Below the pieces are notes generated by a model, which saw nothing but the letters and a program-made list of their open reading frames with translations, did no database searches and was not told the origin of the DNA. Positions 8,301-14,256 of a stretch of DNA of 14,256 nucleotides are shown here, piece after piece; the first letter of the stretch is position 1, and every line of letters starts with the position of its first letter. The position numbers and the translations under genes were made by a program. The stretch lies in assembly GCA_017161665.1 (NCBI GenBank), contig JADFCT010000046.1, positions 1-14,256 on the forward strand, read 5' to 3'. Source of the stretch: Candidatus Sumerlaeota bacterium. Its GTDB lineage: Bacteria; Sumerlaeota; Sumerlaeia; JADFCT01.

Positions 8301-8692
8301 TTGGAGGAGACAAAAGCAATATGATGCCACTGGCCATCCGCCACAGCGCGCCGACCCGTGATCGTTCCCACCCAGCCGATGTCATATCCGATGCGCCCCT
8401 CTCGAATGAACAGTGTTTTCCCTTGGGTGACCCAGACGCCGTCGGGCATGGCTTTCGCAAAGAGGGCGCCGTCCGATTCGCTCTGGATCCAGAGGGAAAG
8501 GGTCATATCGCGACGACCGATTTCGGGAGGCGGGGCGAGGGACTCCTTATCCTTGAAATCATCAAAGGCTTGCCGATAGGCGATCCACAAATCCCAATGC
8601 CAATCCGCGGCTTTTGCCGGCGTTTCGGCAGAAACTCCCGGGATGAGACATCCCAGAGTCAGGCTGAACATCATCCACTTGAAACGTTTCAT
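5321..8692 (-). CDS. Secreted LamG / hydrazine-synthase-alpha-like propeller / di-haem cytochrome protein
   Basis: A 1123-residue exported multidomain protein. Residues 1-22 are a signal peptide ending GVSA. About 40-205 is a LamG/concanavalin-like domain (DGQWHHIAFVSSN, IYVDGE, GKMDEVRIYNRAF), normally a glycan- or protein-binding module. About 210-425 is helical, without a recognised domain. About 430-850 is a PD40/TolB-like beta-propeller (SFDGKKIVFDW, INTDGTGLRQIT, SPSVMNDGRILYSRWEYVD) that matches the middle domain of hydrazine synthase alpha, including SCWGPQPLRARPRPP near 790-802. Two c-type haem motifs lie at the C-terminus: CVGCH 934-938 and CIQCH 989-993. The second is in a cytochrome segment reading VQPILDKYCIQCHSG. 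GGGAG at 8702-8706 supports the start. It is probably co-transcribed with the glycosidase-like gene 30 nt upstream. The haem motifs point to a redox or electron-transfer role in the periplasm. The substrate is unknown, and the fold likeness does not imply hydrazine chemistry. Confidence 0.82.
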   Translation of the reverse strand: MKRFKWMMFSLTLGCLIPGVSAETPAKAADWHWDLWIAYRQAFDDFKDKESLAPPPEIGRRDMTLSLWIQSESDGALFAKAMPDGVWVTQGKTLFIREGRIGYDIGWVGTITGRRAVADGQWHHIAFVSSNQGAHQTIYVDGEKDAEGQLLGGPDPEGSVFKIGYCSTNFPGDDSAFEGKMDEVRIYNRAFDAEEIRSLYKEAPSIMIGLTHHYPLDEANDLLAPQGAIRYGNFPPRSQVALFSRNADRRHQGLHAQDPHTALIRLIWEQLESEYTDANTRQAIAWEREDAIWTGDGQIRTLASRYAQAARVDEEERQALQVLANRAKTFGDMKRLAEHYQASRRAQWVQQIRQAADADAISQAVQTLRKQFPKRYPSFHVGESLGLWDSMTSRWLDELPSAEEVEAWKKRFDQAKKNALIESNPLFDFDEIVFIKRKTYQSSHYYTDFIDGCAHYGGNISILNWRTGEVRDIAPAHMTGGIFGRFDLSFDGKKIVFDWKVDKDHGFRIYEINTDGTGLRQITFEPDDEEERVRLYNTDTLGSWAGKPMRYRHYTDDMHPAYLPDGGIVFISTRCEYGILCDGPDVFSTTVLYRVDADGSHMTKLSNSSVSEVSPSVMNDGRILYSRWEYVDKGAVSVKCLWAMKPDGSGSVEIYGNDIADPNTLLFGRAIPGLSNLFVTLATPHCCPIPGVGSVLRIDTTRDLRTLAPLTYITPHIKIDPSGHTFLIHNRNGQWVRDRQGPIFKDPFPLDDKHFLVAYNPDSDWNDPTGYGLYLLTENAVTVPIHLEEETSCWGPQPLRARPRPPVIPTTTQDDLAQKNLALCVVTDIYAGMEGIERGAAQYIRINEQVPRPWGARRYWDGDVYDQQHAAITKDTHLGLKVQHGIVPIESDGSAAFLVPADANVFFQVLDENYMELQRERTFVNYRPGEVRSCVGCHERAIEAPSQGKNAPLALRRAPSAPGPQPGEQTGRRVIHYPTDVQPILDKYCIQCHSGAEPKAKLDLTGEATRIFSRSYENILARGLVPIIGENHPKWENVEYLPPKTLGSHQSKLIQHLLAGHNDIELTQEEMVRLTTWVDSNAQYYGSYYGRRNTQYKDHPNYRPTPTFADAIRKTAPLPKEER

Positions 8693-8722
8693 GTGAGTTG
8701 TCTCCCGTAAAATACGATAAGT

Positions 8723-9796
8723 CTAAGATTTTGCGTTTGGATTGGAACGCCTGGGTGGGGGTGGCGACCAGGGGCCATATTGGGCGCGTGTGGCTTCGAG
8801 CCACCAGAGGATTCCGGCGTCGGGATGGATCTGGTCGATAGTCGTGTGGATATCAATGGCCTCTGAACGTCCGCCGGGCATGTTGAAGGGGCCGCCCACG
8901 CCTTCGCCGGGCGCGCACTGAAGCCAGGTCGATGCCAGCACACAGCCATTATAGCGCTCCATGCCCTCGAGGGTTTGCGCCCATTGCTGTTCTTTCATTT
9001 CCGCAGTATAGACGCCGATTCGTGAATAATTGTAGTACGGCTTCCCTGAGGCCTGATGGGTCTCCTTGCTGAATTTACCCCAATAGCCCATGGGGGTTTG
9101 GGCTGGGGTGGACTCGCTGTCGAGCCAGGGGCGCCCCTTGACTTTGGGGCTGTGATGGATATAGAGGTCCGCATTGTCCGGCGGCGGATCGCCGTCGTTG
9201 TAGGCGATCATGATGGTCGGATCCACCGCGTGGGCCGCGTCGATCATCGAGCGGATGCTCCAGCCGGTCGCGTCATGGGCCATGCCCTCGTTGTCCACAT
9301 CGACAAAGACATTGCGATAGTCATGGTCACGAAGCCAGCGAATCGTATTGGCGATGGCTCGGTTGGCGTCTTCCTGTCGCCAGTGACCGAGGTCTTCTTT
9401 GGCCCGAGACGTGCTCCAATAAAGACATCCAACCAGCACGACCATTCCTCGCCGGTCGGCCGCTTCGATGATCTGTCCCATCCGGCGAGCATAGACCGGA
9501 TCCAGGCTGCCGTCTCTTCGGTAACCCTTGACGTCACCGAAACGCGAACCCATAAAGAAGACGCTGACCGTATTCACGCCGCAGGATTGGTAGCGGTCCA
9601 AGTGATCAATGAGGCGGCGGGTGGCGCCCTCAGAGACCAAGGCGTTGGAGCAGCGCAGTCCCAGAACCTTGAACGCCTGTCCGTTGAGCAGCAGTTGGTC
9701 TTTTTTGACGGAAAATAGATAGTCACCGGCTTGGGCAACCGAGCCGGCCAACAGTAACGCCAGTAACACGATCCGACCGTTTCGCTTTGAACGCAT
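8723..9796 (-). CDS. Secreted TIM-barrel glycoside-hydrolase-like protein (cellulase/GH5-like)
   Basis: A 357-residue exported protein. Residues 1-23 are a signal peptide (hydrophobic 9-21, AQA-G). The rest reads as a clan-A-like (beta/alpha)8 barrel: LLLNGQAFKVLGLRCSN near the start, GVNTVSVF (73-80), a GMVVLVGCLYW strand (117-127), and FVDVDNEGM (164-172). There N169-E170 resembles the Asn-Glu acid/base pair of GH5-like enzymes. A second acid, E228 in WLDSEST, is a possible nucleophile, but it comes only 58 residues later, closer than usual, so the catalytic assignment is weak. The C-terminus is a Pro-rich tail. ATG 9796 is preferred because a purine-rich GGAAGGA site precedes it and the signal peptide then starts the protein; the frame is open to 9940. 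It lies 30 nt upstream of the LamG/cytochrome gene. Hydrolase activity is inferred, and no family number can be assigned by eye. Confidence 0.68.
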   Translation of the reverse strand: MRSKRNGRIVLLALLLAGSVAQAGDYLFSVKKDQLLLNGQAFKVLGLRCSNALVSEGATRRLIDHLDRYQSCGVNTVSVFFMGSRFGDVKGYRRDGSLDPVYARRMGQIIEAADRRGMVVLVGCLYWSTSRAKEDLGHWRQEDANRAIANTIRWLRDHDYRNVFVDVDNEGMAHDATGWSIRSMIDAAHAVDPTIMIAYNDGDPPPDNADLYIHHSPKVKGRPWLDSESTPAQTPMGYWGKFSKETHQASGKPYYNYSRIGVYTAEMKEQQWAQTLEGMERYNGCVLASTWLQCAPGEGVGGPFNMPGGRSEAIDIHTTIDQIHPDAGILWWLEATRAQYGPWSPPPPRRSNPNAKS

Positions 9797-9989
9797 GTCT
9801 ATCCTTCCTTGGACCCAATTAAAGATGATCTTCCTGGGAAGCGCGACAGATCGCTGGGGTTCGCGCGGAGGTTCGGAACTTACGAATTCGCAAGGCGAAA
9901 CCTTTCGCTGAAGGTTAAAGGAAGGGGCCGGAAGGGGCAAGGAGAATCTCTGATTGAGCGACGGCGAGGTTTACGAGCCGAACTGGATT
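9797..9989. other. Intergenic region with operator-like palindromes
   Basis: This 193-nt gap lies upstream of the minus-strand glycosidase-like gene. It holds a palindrome with arms GCGAAA (9895-9900) and TTTCGC (9903-9908), overlapped by a 6-bp stem AACCTT/AAGGTT. A second palindrome, CTTCCTGGGAAG (9830-9841), lies closer to the gene. A TTTAAT (-10-like) reads on the minus strand at 9823-9818, but I find no convincing -35. Downstream of the phosphodiesterase stop at 9990 there is no U-tract hairpin, so the two genes may share a transcript. The palindrome at 9895-9908 has the length and shape of a LacI-family sugar operator; that is inference. Confidence 0.3.
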
Positions 9990-10802
9990 CTATTTCAAGG
10001 CCTCCCGCAGAAAGTCGGGGCGGTTGGTGGTGATGCCATCCATGCCGATCGCGACCATTCGGCGGGCATCGTCCGGATCGTCCACTGTCCAAACATAGCA
10101 GGACAATCCCGCGGCCTTGACCTTTTCCACGAAGGCCTTGTCCACTGGTTCACTGCACTGGACATCCAATCCATCGACTCCCAGCGATTGGGCCTCGGCG
10201 ATCAATTCTTCCACGGTGGGAGTCCACCGGCCGGTTTCTTCATTTTGTTTGAATCCAGACAAAAAATACACTTTATGGCGGGGCATTTCTTTTTTGAGTT
10301 CGGCGCAGACGTCCGCGTTGAAACTGATAAAGGCGATCTGGCGGGCCGCCTTGCCGGAGTCGTTGACAACGGTCCTCAATGGTTCGACGATTTCGGGTCC
10401 GCATTTGATTTCCACGAACATCCGCCGCCACCTGGGGATGGTGGTAAGGATTTCTTCCAATGTCGGAATGGATTCACCTTTCCACATGTCGTTTTTCCAT
10501 GCGCCAACGTCCAGCGTCTGTAACTCCTCCAGCGTTTGATCGGCCACTTTTCGATCCACCCCCGCCACGCGCTTTGTGTCCTTGTCGTGAATGGCCACAA
10601 TGCGTCCGTCACGGGAGAGGTACACATCGACTTCCACCGAATCGGCGCCGCGCTCCCAGGCCAGTTGCACGGCGGCCAGGGTGTTTTCCGGGGCGTCATA
10701 CGAGGCCCCTCGGTGCGCTGTGATTTCGGGTCCGCTTCGGGGCAGCATCCGGCATCCGGATATGATGGAAAAGGCAAACAAAACCCATTTGGCGTGGCGC
10801 AT
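9990..10802 (-). CDS. Glycerophosphodiester phosphodiesterase, lipoprotein
   Basis: A 270-residue metal-dependent phosphodiesterase that would hydrolyse glycerophosphodiesters to glycerol-3-phosphate and an alcohol outside the cytoplasm. The N-terminus is a lipoprotein signal with lipobox ISGC and C17 as the lipidated residue. The GDPD barrel is complete: AHRG (29-32, H30 and R31), PENT (38-41, E39), VEVDV (56-60, E57 and D59), IHD (71-73, H72) and FVEIK (129-133). It ends with YVWTVDD (236-242) and GITTNRPDFL (256-265), the usual C-terminal strand pair. ATG 10802 is used because GGAGG lies 8 nt upstream and the lipoprotein signal then starts the protein; the frame is open to 10898, but that start would cover the inverted-repeat region. 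The symporter gene upstream is separated by 165 nt containing that repeat. The family is sure; the exact phosphodiester substrate is not. Confidence 0.9.
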   Translation of the reverse strand: MRHAKWVLFAFSIISGCRMLPRSGPEITAHRGASYDAPENTLAAVQLAWERGADSVEVDVYLSRDGRIVAIHDKDTKRVAGVDRKVADQTLEELQTLDVGAWKNDMWKGESIPTLEEILTTIPRWRRMFVEIKCGPEIVEPLRTVVNDSGKAARQIAFISFNADVCAELKKEMPRHKVYFLSGFKQNEETGRWTPTVEELIAEAQSLGVDGLDVQCSEPVDKAFVEKVKAAGLSCYVWTVDDPDDARRMVAIGMDGITTNRPDFLREALK

Positions 10803-10839
10803 CTCTCGCGTTCCTCCGGCGTCATCATGTAAACAAAAA

Positions 10840-10938
10840 GCAGAAGCGAAGAGAATGCTCTCGTTTGACAGGAATCGCAAGCCGATCTTTTGATCCACGA
10901 CTTCCGGTCCTGCCGGGAGCGATACTCTTCGCTTCTGC
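10840..10938 (-). repeat. 14-bp perfect inverted repeat with T-tract between symporter and phosphodiesterase genes
   Basis: GCAGAAGCGAAGAG at 10840-10853 is the exact reverse complement of 10925-10938, with a 71-nt spacer. Read on the minus strand, the transcribed direction of both neighbours, the downstream arm is followed at once by TTTTTGTTT, as in an intrinsic terminator, although the loop is unusually long. The loop holds further small stems: CCGG/CCGG (10904-10907 with 10913-10916) and GATC-TTTT-GATC (10884-10895). A local hairpin, 10849-10853 with 10858-10862, shares bases with the downstream arm and would compete with the long stem. It may be a terminator, an attenuator, or an mRNA-processing element that lowers expression of the downstream gene. 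Confidence 0.5.
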
Positions 10939-10967
10939 GTTCGAAGGCGTTTCGGGTGGCGAGATGC

Positions 10968-12704
10968 CTACCAGAAAATCACATACAAGGCAATTGTCAC
11001 GATGATGACTGCCGTGCCGGCCGTGTACACCGAACGGGACGGTTTCATGTCGAAGTCCTCGGACACGGGCATCGTCACCGGTTCCTTCAAGGGCTTCAGG
11101 ATCGTGATCAGGGCCATGATGGCCACGACCAGGATGAATGTGTAACCCATGCGGTTCAGGAAAGCCATGTCATAGAGATACGCCATGAATTTTGAAAGGG
11201 CGCCCGGTTCGACGCCGGCTTTTTCCAACGCTTGGGCGGCCGTAAAGAACTCGGTCTTTTCGGCGATCTTTTCGCTCCAGACCGTGACGCCATCGGCCAT
11301 GCTGAGGTACCACTTGGAGCCCCATTTGATGATGCTGTAAATGACAGGTGAGGAAATCATGCCCACGATGGCGGCGGCGGCTGGCGCGCGCCGCACGGCG
11401 AAGCCGAAGATGAAGGCGGCCAGGATTCCGGGCGAGAAGAAGCCTTGAAATTCCTGGATGAATTTGAAAACGCCGCCGAACTTTTCATTGCCAATAATGG
11501 GCCCCATGAGGCAGGCGATACAGGCGAAGATAATCGTCAGAACCCGTCCCCACCGAACCAGGGTTTTCTGTTCGGCGTTTTGATTGATCATGCGCTTGTA
11601 AATGTCCATGGTGAACAGGGTGGCCGCCGAATTGAGCATGGAGGCCAGCGAACTGATGACCGCGCCGGCCAGGGCCGCCAGAACAAATCCACGCCAGCCC
11701 TTGCCGATCAGTTCGCGAATGAGCATGGGATAGGCGGCGTCGTCCGAAGTCGAGTTGGCCAGATCCGCTGCTGAATCGGGGAAAAGAACCGGTGTCAGAA
11801 TGCCGGGGATAATCACGATAAAGGGGATGAGTAGTTTCAAAGCGGCGGCGAAAATAATGCCCATCTGGCCTTCGCGCAGGGTCTTGGCCGCCAGGGTCCG
11901 CTGCATGATGTACTGATTCAATCCCCAGTAGTACAGGTTAGGGATCCAGATGCCCAGGAGGAGAATGGTCCATGGCAGTTCAGGGTGACCCAGGGGTTTG
12001 GCCATGTGCATTTTTTCGGCGACTTCGGGAATCGCCATGGCCGCTTCCCATCCGCCGGCCTTCTGGAGGGCGAACCAGGCGACAACGGCGCATCCGAGGA
12101 TCAGGGCGGCGCCCTGAATAAGGTCGGCCCACAGTACCGCTTTCAATCCACCGGATACCGTGTAGAGGACAGCGACGAATCCAATGATCCAGATCCCGAG
12201 TTTCAGGGCGCCCTCGGAACTCATACCCCACTTTTCAATCCAGATGTCGCCGAAGAAAATTCGCAAAGCCACACCGCCGGAATAGACGACGGCGACCGTT
12301 GTCACGAAGACGAACATGATCAACAGGAACAGGGACATGATGAAGCGGGTGGTGGAATTGTATCGATATTCCAGATATTCGGGAATCGTGAAAATTCCGG
12401 AGCGCAGGAAGCGCGGCAGGAAGAAAATGGCCACGATCACCAGGGTGATAGACGCGATCCATTCGTAACTGGCCACGGCCAACCCGGCATTGCCAGCGCC
12501 GGCGCCCGACTGGCCCACAATCTGTTCGGTTGAGATGTTCGCTGCCAAGAGCGAGAAGCCGATCAAGGGCCACATGGCCCCACGACTGGCCAGAAAATAA
12601 TCCGACGAATTTGATTCCTTGCGCCGACTCATCCAAACGGCAAACCCAACCACAACCGCCATGAAACCAACAAAAAAGATAATATCGATTGCTGCGAGTT
12701 CCAT
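10968..12704 (-). CDS. Sodium/sugar symporter (SSS family, vSGLT-like)
   Basis: A 578-residue inner-membrane transporter with about 13-14 hydrophobic helices, importing a solute with Na+. It closely resembles the Vibrio galactose transporter vSGLT as I remember it: NISTEQIVGQSG (56-67, Q61), ASYEWIASITL (78-88, E81), NLYYWGLNQYIMQRTLAAK (256-274, N263), ALKLLIPF (288-295, K290) and FIQEFQG (415-421, Q417). These are the positions lining the vSGLT sugar site. The Na2-site helix ISSLASMLNSAATLFTMDIYK (350-370) keeps the paired serines S351/S352. One sugar-site position after YEW appears to be Ala where vSGLT has Ser. A hexose is therefore the likely cargo. AAGGAG precedes the ATG. The gene heads the minus-strand block and diverges from a glucan phosphorylase gene, which fits sugar uptake. 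Confidence 0.92.
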   Translation of the reverse strand: MELAAIDIIFFVGFMAVVVGFAVWMSRRKESNSSDYFLASRGAMWPLIGFSLLAANISTEQIVGQSGAGAGNAGLAVASYEWIASITLVIVAIFFLPRFLRSGIFTIPEYLEYRYNSTTRFIMSLFLLIMFVFVTTVAVVYSGGVALRIFFGDIWIEKWGMSSEGALKLGIWIIGFVAVLYTVSGGLKAVLWADLIQGAALILGCAVVAWFALQKAGGWEAAMAIPEVAEKMHMAKPLGHPELPWTILLLGIWIPNLYYWGLNQYIMQRTLAAKTLREGQMGIIFAAALKLLIPFIVIIPGILTPVLFPDSAADLANSTSDDAAYPMLIRELIGKGWRGFVLAALAGAVISSLASMLNSAATLFTMDIYKRMINQNAEQKTLVRWGRVLTIIFACIACLMGPIIGNEKFGGVFKFIQEFQGFFSPGILAAFIFGFAVRRAPAAAAIVGMISSPVIYSIIKWGSKWYLSMADGVTVWSEKIAEKTEFFTAAQALEKAGVEPGALSKFMAYLYDMAFLNRMGYTFILVVAIMALITILKPLKEPVTMPVSEDFDMKPSRSVYTAGTAVIIVTIALYVIFW

Positions 12705-12745
12705 TGTTTTTGCGCTCCTTTCCCTATTCTTCCCATGAAATGTGT

Positions 12746-12779
12746 CCCCTTGCCATCCTACGGAACATGCGCAAAGGGG
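12746..12779 (-). promoter_or_regulatory. 5'-leader stem-loop of the symporter mRNA
   Basis: CCCCTTGC (12746-12753) pairs with GCAAAGGGG (12771-12779), with one bulged A. If transcription begins just downstream of the -10 candidate at 12792-12787, this hairpin would sit at the very 5' end of the symporter mRNA. It leaves the ribosome binding site near 12713-12718 free. It could protect the transcript end; no known riboswitch is recognised. Confidence 0.3.
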
Positions 12780-12786
12780 AAAACAG

Positions 12787-12814
12787 CTTATATTTGACGA
12801 CTCAATAAATGCAA
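12787..12814 (-). promoter_or_regulatory. Candidate promoter for the symporter gene
   Basis: On the minus strand, TTGCAT (12814-12809) is followed after 16 bases by TATAAG (12792-12787), a strong -10 match with a weak -35. The predicted start near 12780 leaves a leader of about 75 nt. It was found by eye only. Confidence 0.35.
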
Positions 12815-12833
12815 GAGGTTATTCAGGCCATGG

Positions 12834-12899
12834 GGCAAAGTATTCATTCCAGTCAATGGGGCCCACTCCGTTCCGGACGGGGGGCGCTGGCAAAGTATT
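12834..12899. repeat. 11-bp direct repeat in the divergent intergenic region
   Basis: GGCAAAGTATT occurs at 12834-12844 and 12889-12899, with starts 55 bp apart (about five helical turns). The rest of the 269-nt region between the divergent symporter and phosphorylase genes holds no other long repeat. The left copy is about 20 bp upstream of the symporter promoter candidate, and the right copy is 75 bp before the phosphorylase ATG. A shared regulator binding site is plausible but unproven. Confidence 0.35.
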
Positions 12900-12973
12900 T
12901 GAGCTTGACCGATTCCGAGATTGTCCCGCAAACTCTGTTTATGAGGCTACTGAATCCAAACAGGAAATAAAAA

Positions 12974-14256
12974 ATGCGAACATATCCTTTCTATGTACGG
13001 CCGAACCTCCCTGAAGTTTTGGAACCCATCCGGGAACTGGCACAGAATTTCTGGTTTTCATGGAACTGGCAGGCGGTTCAGTTGTTTATCCGAATGGATC
13101 CGGCTCTTTGGGAAGAGTCGTATCAGAATCCGGTGCTTATGCTGGCCAATATGCCCCAGGAACGTATTGAGGATCTGGCGCGGGACGACAGTTTTCTGGC
13201 CAACCTCAACAATGTCTATACTCTCTATCGCCAGTATTTGGATCAACAGACCTGGTTTGAACGTGAATATCCCGATGCGGACGCGGGGGTAATGGCTTAC
13301 TTTTCATGTGAGTTTGGCATTGCCGAAGGGTTGCAGATATACTCAGGGGGCCTGGGGATTTTGTCCGGCGATCATCTGAAGTCCTCGAGCGATCTGGGGA
13401 TTCCCCTGGTGGCCGTCGGTTTGCTCTATCAGGAAGGGTATTTCCGCCAGTATCTGAATAATGATGGCTGGCAACAGGAGCGCTATCCCAAGAATGACTG
13501 GTACAATATGCCGGTGCGCATCGCGCTGGGGAAGGACAACGCGCCGATCAAGATCCATCTGACGATGGCCGGTCAGGCTATGGCGGCGCAAGTTTGGGAA
13601 GCCAAGGTGGGACGCACGTCTCTGTATCTGCTGGATACCAATATCCCGGACAATTCAGACGCTTTCCGTGACATTACGCATCGACTGTATGGCGGGGACC
13701 GGGAACGGCGCATCCAGCAGGAGATCCTTTTGGGCATTGGGGGCATTCGCGCCCTCCATGCCCTGGGCTACACGCCCCGTTCTTACCACATGAATGAAGG
13801 GCACTCGGCCTTTCTGCTTATTGAGCGTATGCGGTTTTTGACCAAAGAACGGGGATTGAAACTGGACGAGGCGCTGGAAATGATCTGGGCTTCCAGCGTC
13901 TTTACCACCCACACGCCCGTGCCCGCGGGCAATGAACGTTTTGCGACGGATTTGGTGCAGCGCTATGTTAAACCGTTCACGGATGAAGTGGGGTTGGATT
14001 GGAACCGCTTTCTGGGTTTGGGGCGCGAGAATCCCGCCGATCACAACGAACCATTCTGCATGACGGTCTTCGCTCTGAAATTGTCGTCACTCAATAATGG
14101 CGTGGCGAAGCTCCACGGACTCGTTTCCCGGAAGATGTGGCAGGAAATCTGGCCCGACCTGCCTTTGAATGAGGTGCCGATCAGTTCCATCACCAATGGG
14201 ATTCATCCGTTGACCTGGATCAGTCATGATCTGCGGGAACTGCTCACGTCCTATTT
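12974..14256 (+). CDS. glgP: Alpha-glucan (glycogen/starch) phosphorylase, 3' end outside the window
   Basis: This partial gene is open at the right edge: 427 complete codons plus two bases. The enzyme releases glucose-1-phosphate from alpha-1,4-glucan using PLP and phosphate in the cytoplasm. Residues about 10-110 form the DUF3417 N-terminal domain of the short GlgP/MalP-like type (NFWFSWNWQAVQLF, MDPALWEE, NPVLML). The GT35 catalytic region follows: AYFSCEFGIAEGL (108-120), YSGGLGILSGDHLKSSSDLG (123-142), YHMNEGHSAF (271-280), FTTHTPVPAGNERF (310-323) and SSITNGIHPLTW (404-415). The PLP-binding lysine lies in the missing C-terminal half. ATG 12974 has AGGAA at 12962-12966, and the protein begins as the family does. 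It diverges from the symporter gene, which suggests joint control of sugar uptake and glucan turnover. I am sure of the family; glgP is the closest symbol, though members may act on maltodextrin. Confidence 0.92.
   Translation, partial: MRTYPFYVRPNLPEVLEPIRELAQNFWFSWNWQAVQLFIRMDPALWEESYQNPVLMLANMPQERIEDLARDDSFLANLNNVYTLYRQYLDQQTWFEREYPDADAGVMAYFSCEFGIAEGLQIYSGGLGILSGDHLKSSSDLGIPLVAVGLLYQEGYFRQYLNNDGWQQERYPKNDWYNMPVRIALGKDNAPIKIHLTMAGQAMAAQVWEAKVGRTSLYLLDTNIPDNSDAFRDITHRLYGGDRERRIQQEILLGIGGIRALHALGYTPRSYHMNEGHSAFLLIERMRFLTKERGLKLDEALEMIWASSVFTTHTPVPAGNERFATDLVQRYVKPFTDEVGLDWNRFLGLGRENPADHNEPFCMTVFALKLSSLNNGVAKLHGLVSRKMWQEIWPDLPLNEVPISSITNGIHPLTWISHDLRELLTSY

Noticed and set aside
5321..8692. 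Reading the HZS-alpha-like protein as evidence of anammox
   Set aside because: No hydrazine synthase beta/gamma, hydrazine dehydrogenase or other anammox gene is in the window, and the domain is widespread in non-anammox bacteria.
7370..8710. 446-codon plus-strand frame antisense to the LamG/cytochrome gene
   Set aside because: It lies wholly opposite a gene with clear domains, a signal peptide and haem motifs, and its own translation shows no motif; it is a codon-bias shadow.
12742..13014. 90-codon plus-strand frame overlapping the phosphorylase start
   Set aside because: It runs through the divergent promoter region and into the phosphorylase in another frame; there is no good ribosome binding site or similarity. 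An upstream regulatory frame is possible but unsupported.
1..14256. CRISPR array, tRNA, rRNA, integrase, insertion sequence or defence system
   Set aside because: I found no regularly spaced long repeats, tRNA-like cloverleaf, transposase or integrase motif, or defence-family protein in any frame.

Overview
The window looks like chromosomal DNA of a Gram-negative, moderately GC-rich bacterium that degrades glycans. The best guess is a member of the PVC group (Kiritimatiellota, Lentisphaerota, Verrucomicrobiota or Planctomycetota) or a neighbouring lineage such as Hydrogenedentota. That guess rests on gene content: secreted sialate-O-acetylesterase and alpha/beta-hydrolase esterases, a very large secreted LamG / beta-propeller / c-type cytochrome protein of the kind common in those phyla, and an SGLT-type sugar symporter. 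No rRNA or other phylogenetic marker is present, so the assignment is inference.

Layout. Positions 1-480 hold no convincing gene; the first ~120 bases contain a GC-rich repeated word that looks like an interspersed repeat. A plus-strand pair follows: a sialate O-acetylesterase (580-2163) and an alpha/beta-hydrolase esterase (2195-3094), each with a signal peptide, 31 nt apart. A hairpin at 3119-3153 probably ends that operon. A second plus-strand pair is housekeeping: murB (about 3185-4132) and, 6 nt later, an SfsA nuclease fused to a C-terminal GIY-YIG/DUF123 domain (4139-5311). This converges, with 9 nt between stop codons, on a long minus-strand block running leftward from 12704: an SGLT-like sodium/sugar symporter, a lipoprotein glycerophosphodiester phosphodiesterase, a secreted TIM-barrel glycoside-hydrolase-like protein, and the 1123-residue LamG / hydrazine-synthase-alpha-like / di-haem protein. 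Diverging from the symporter is the start of an alpha-glucan phosphorylase (12974 to the window end), open at the right edge.

How the genes may work together. The secreted esterases and the glycosidase-like protein would remove acyl groups from, and cut, glycans outside the cytoplasm. The symporter keeps the residues I recall as the sugar and Na2 sites of vSGLT, so it would import a hexose. The divergent phosphorylase handles stored or imported alpha-glucan. The large cytochrome-like protein is exported, but its substrate cannot be read from the sequence; its likeness to hydrazine synthase alpha is one of fold family and is not evidence for anammox.

I see no defence system, CRISPR array, integrase, tRNA or rRNA. 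The most unusual items are the SfsA/GIY-YIG two-nuclease fusion, the LamG-headed HZS-alpha-like di-haem protein, and a 14-bp perfect inverted repeat with attenuator-like alternative pairings between the symporter and phosphodiesterase genes.
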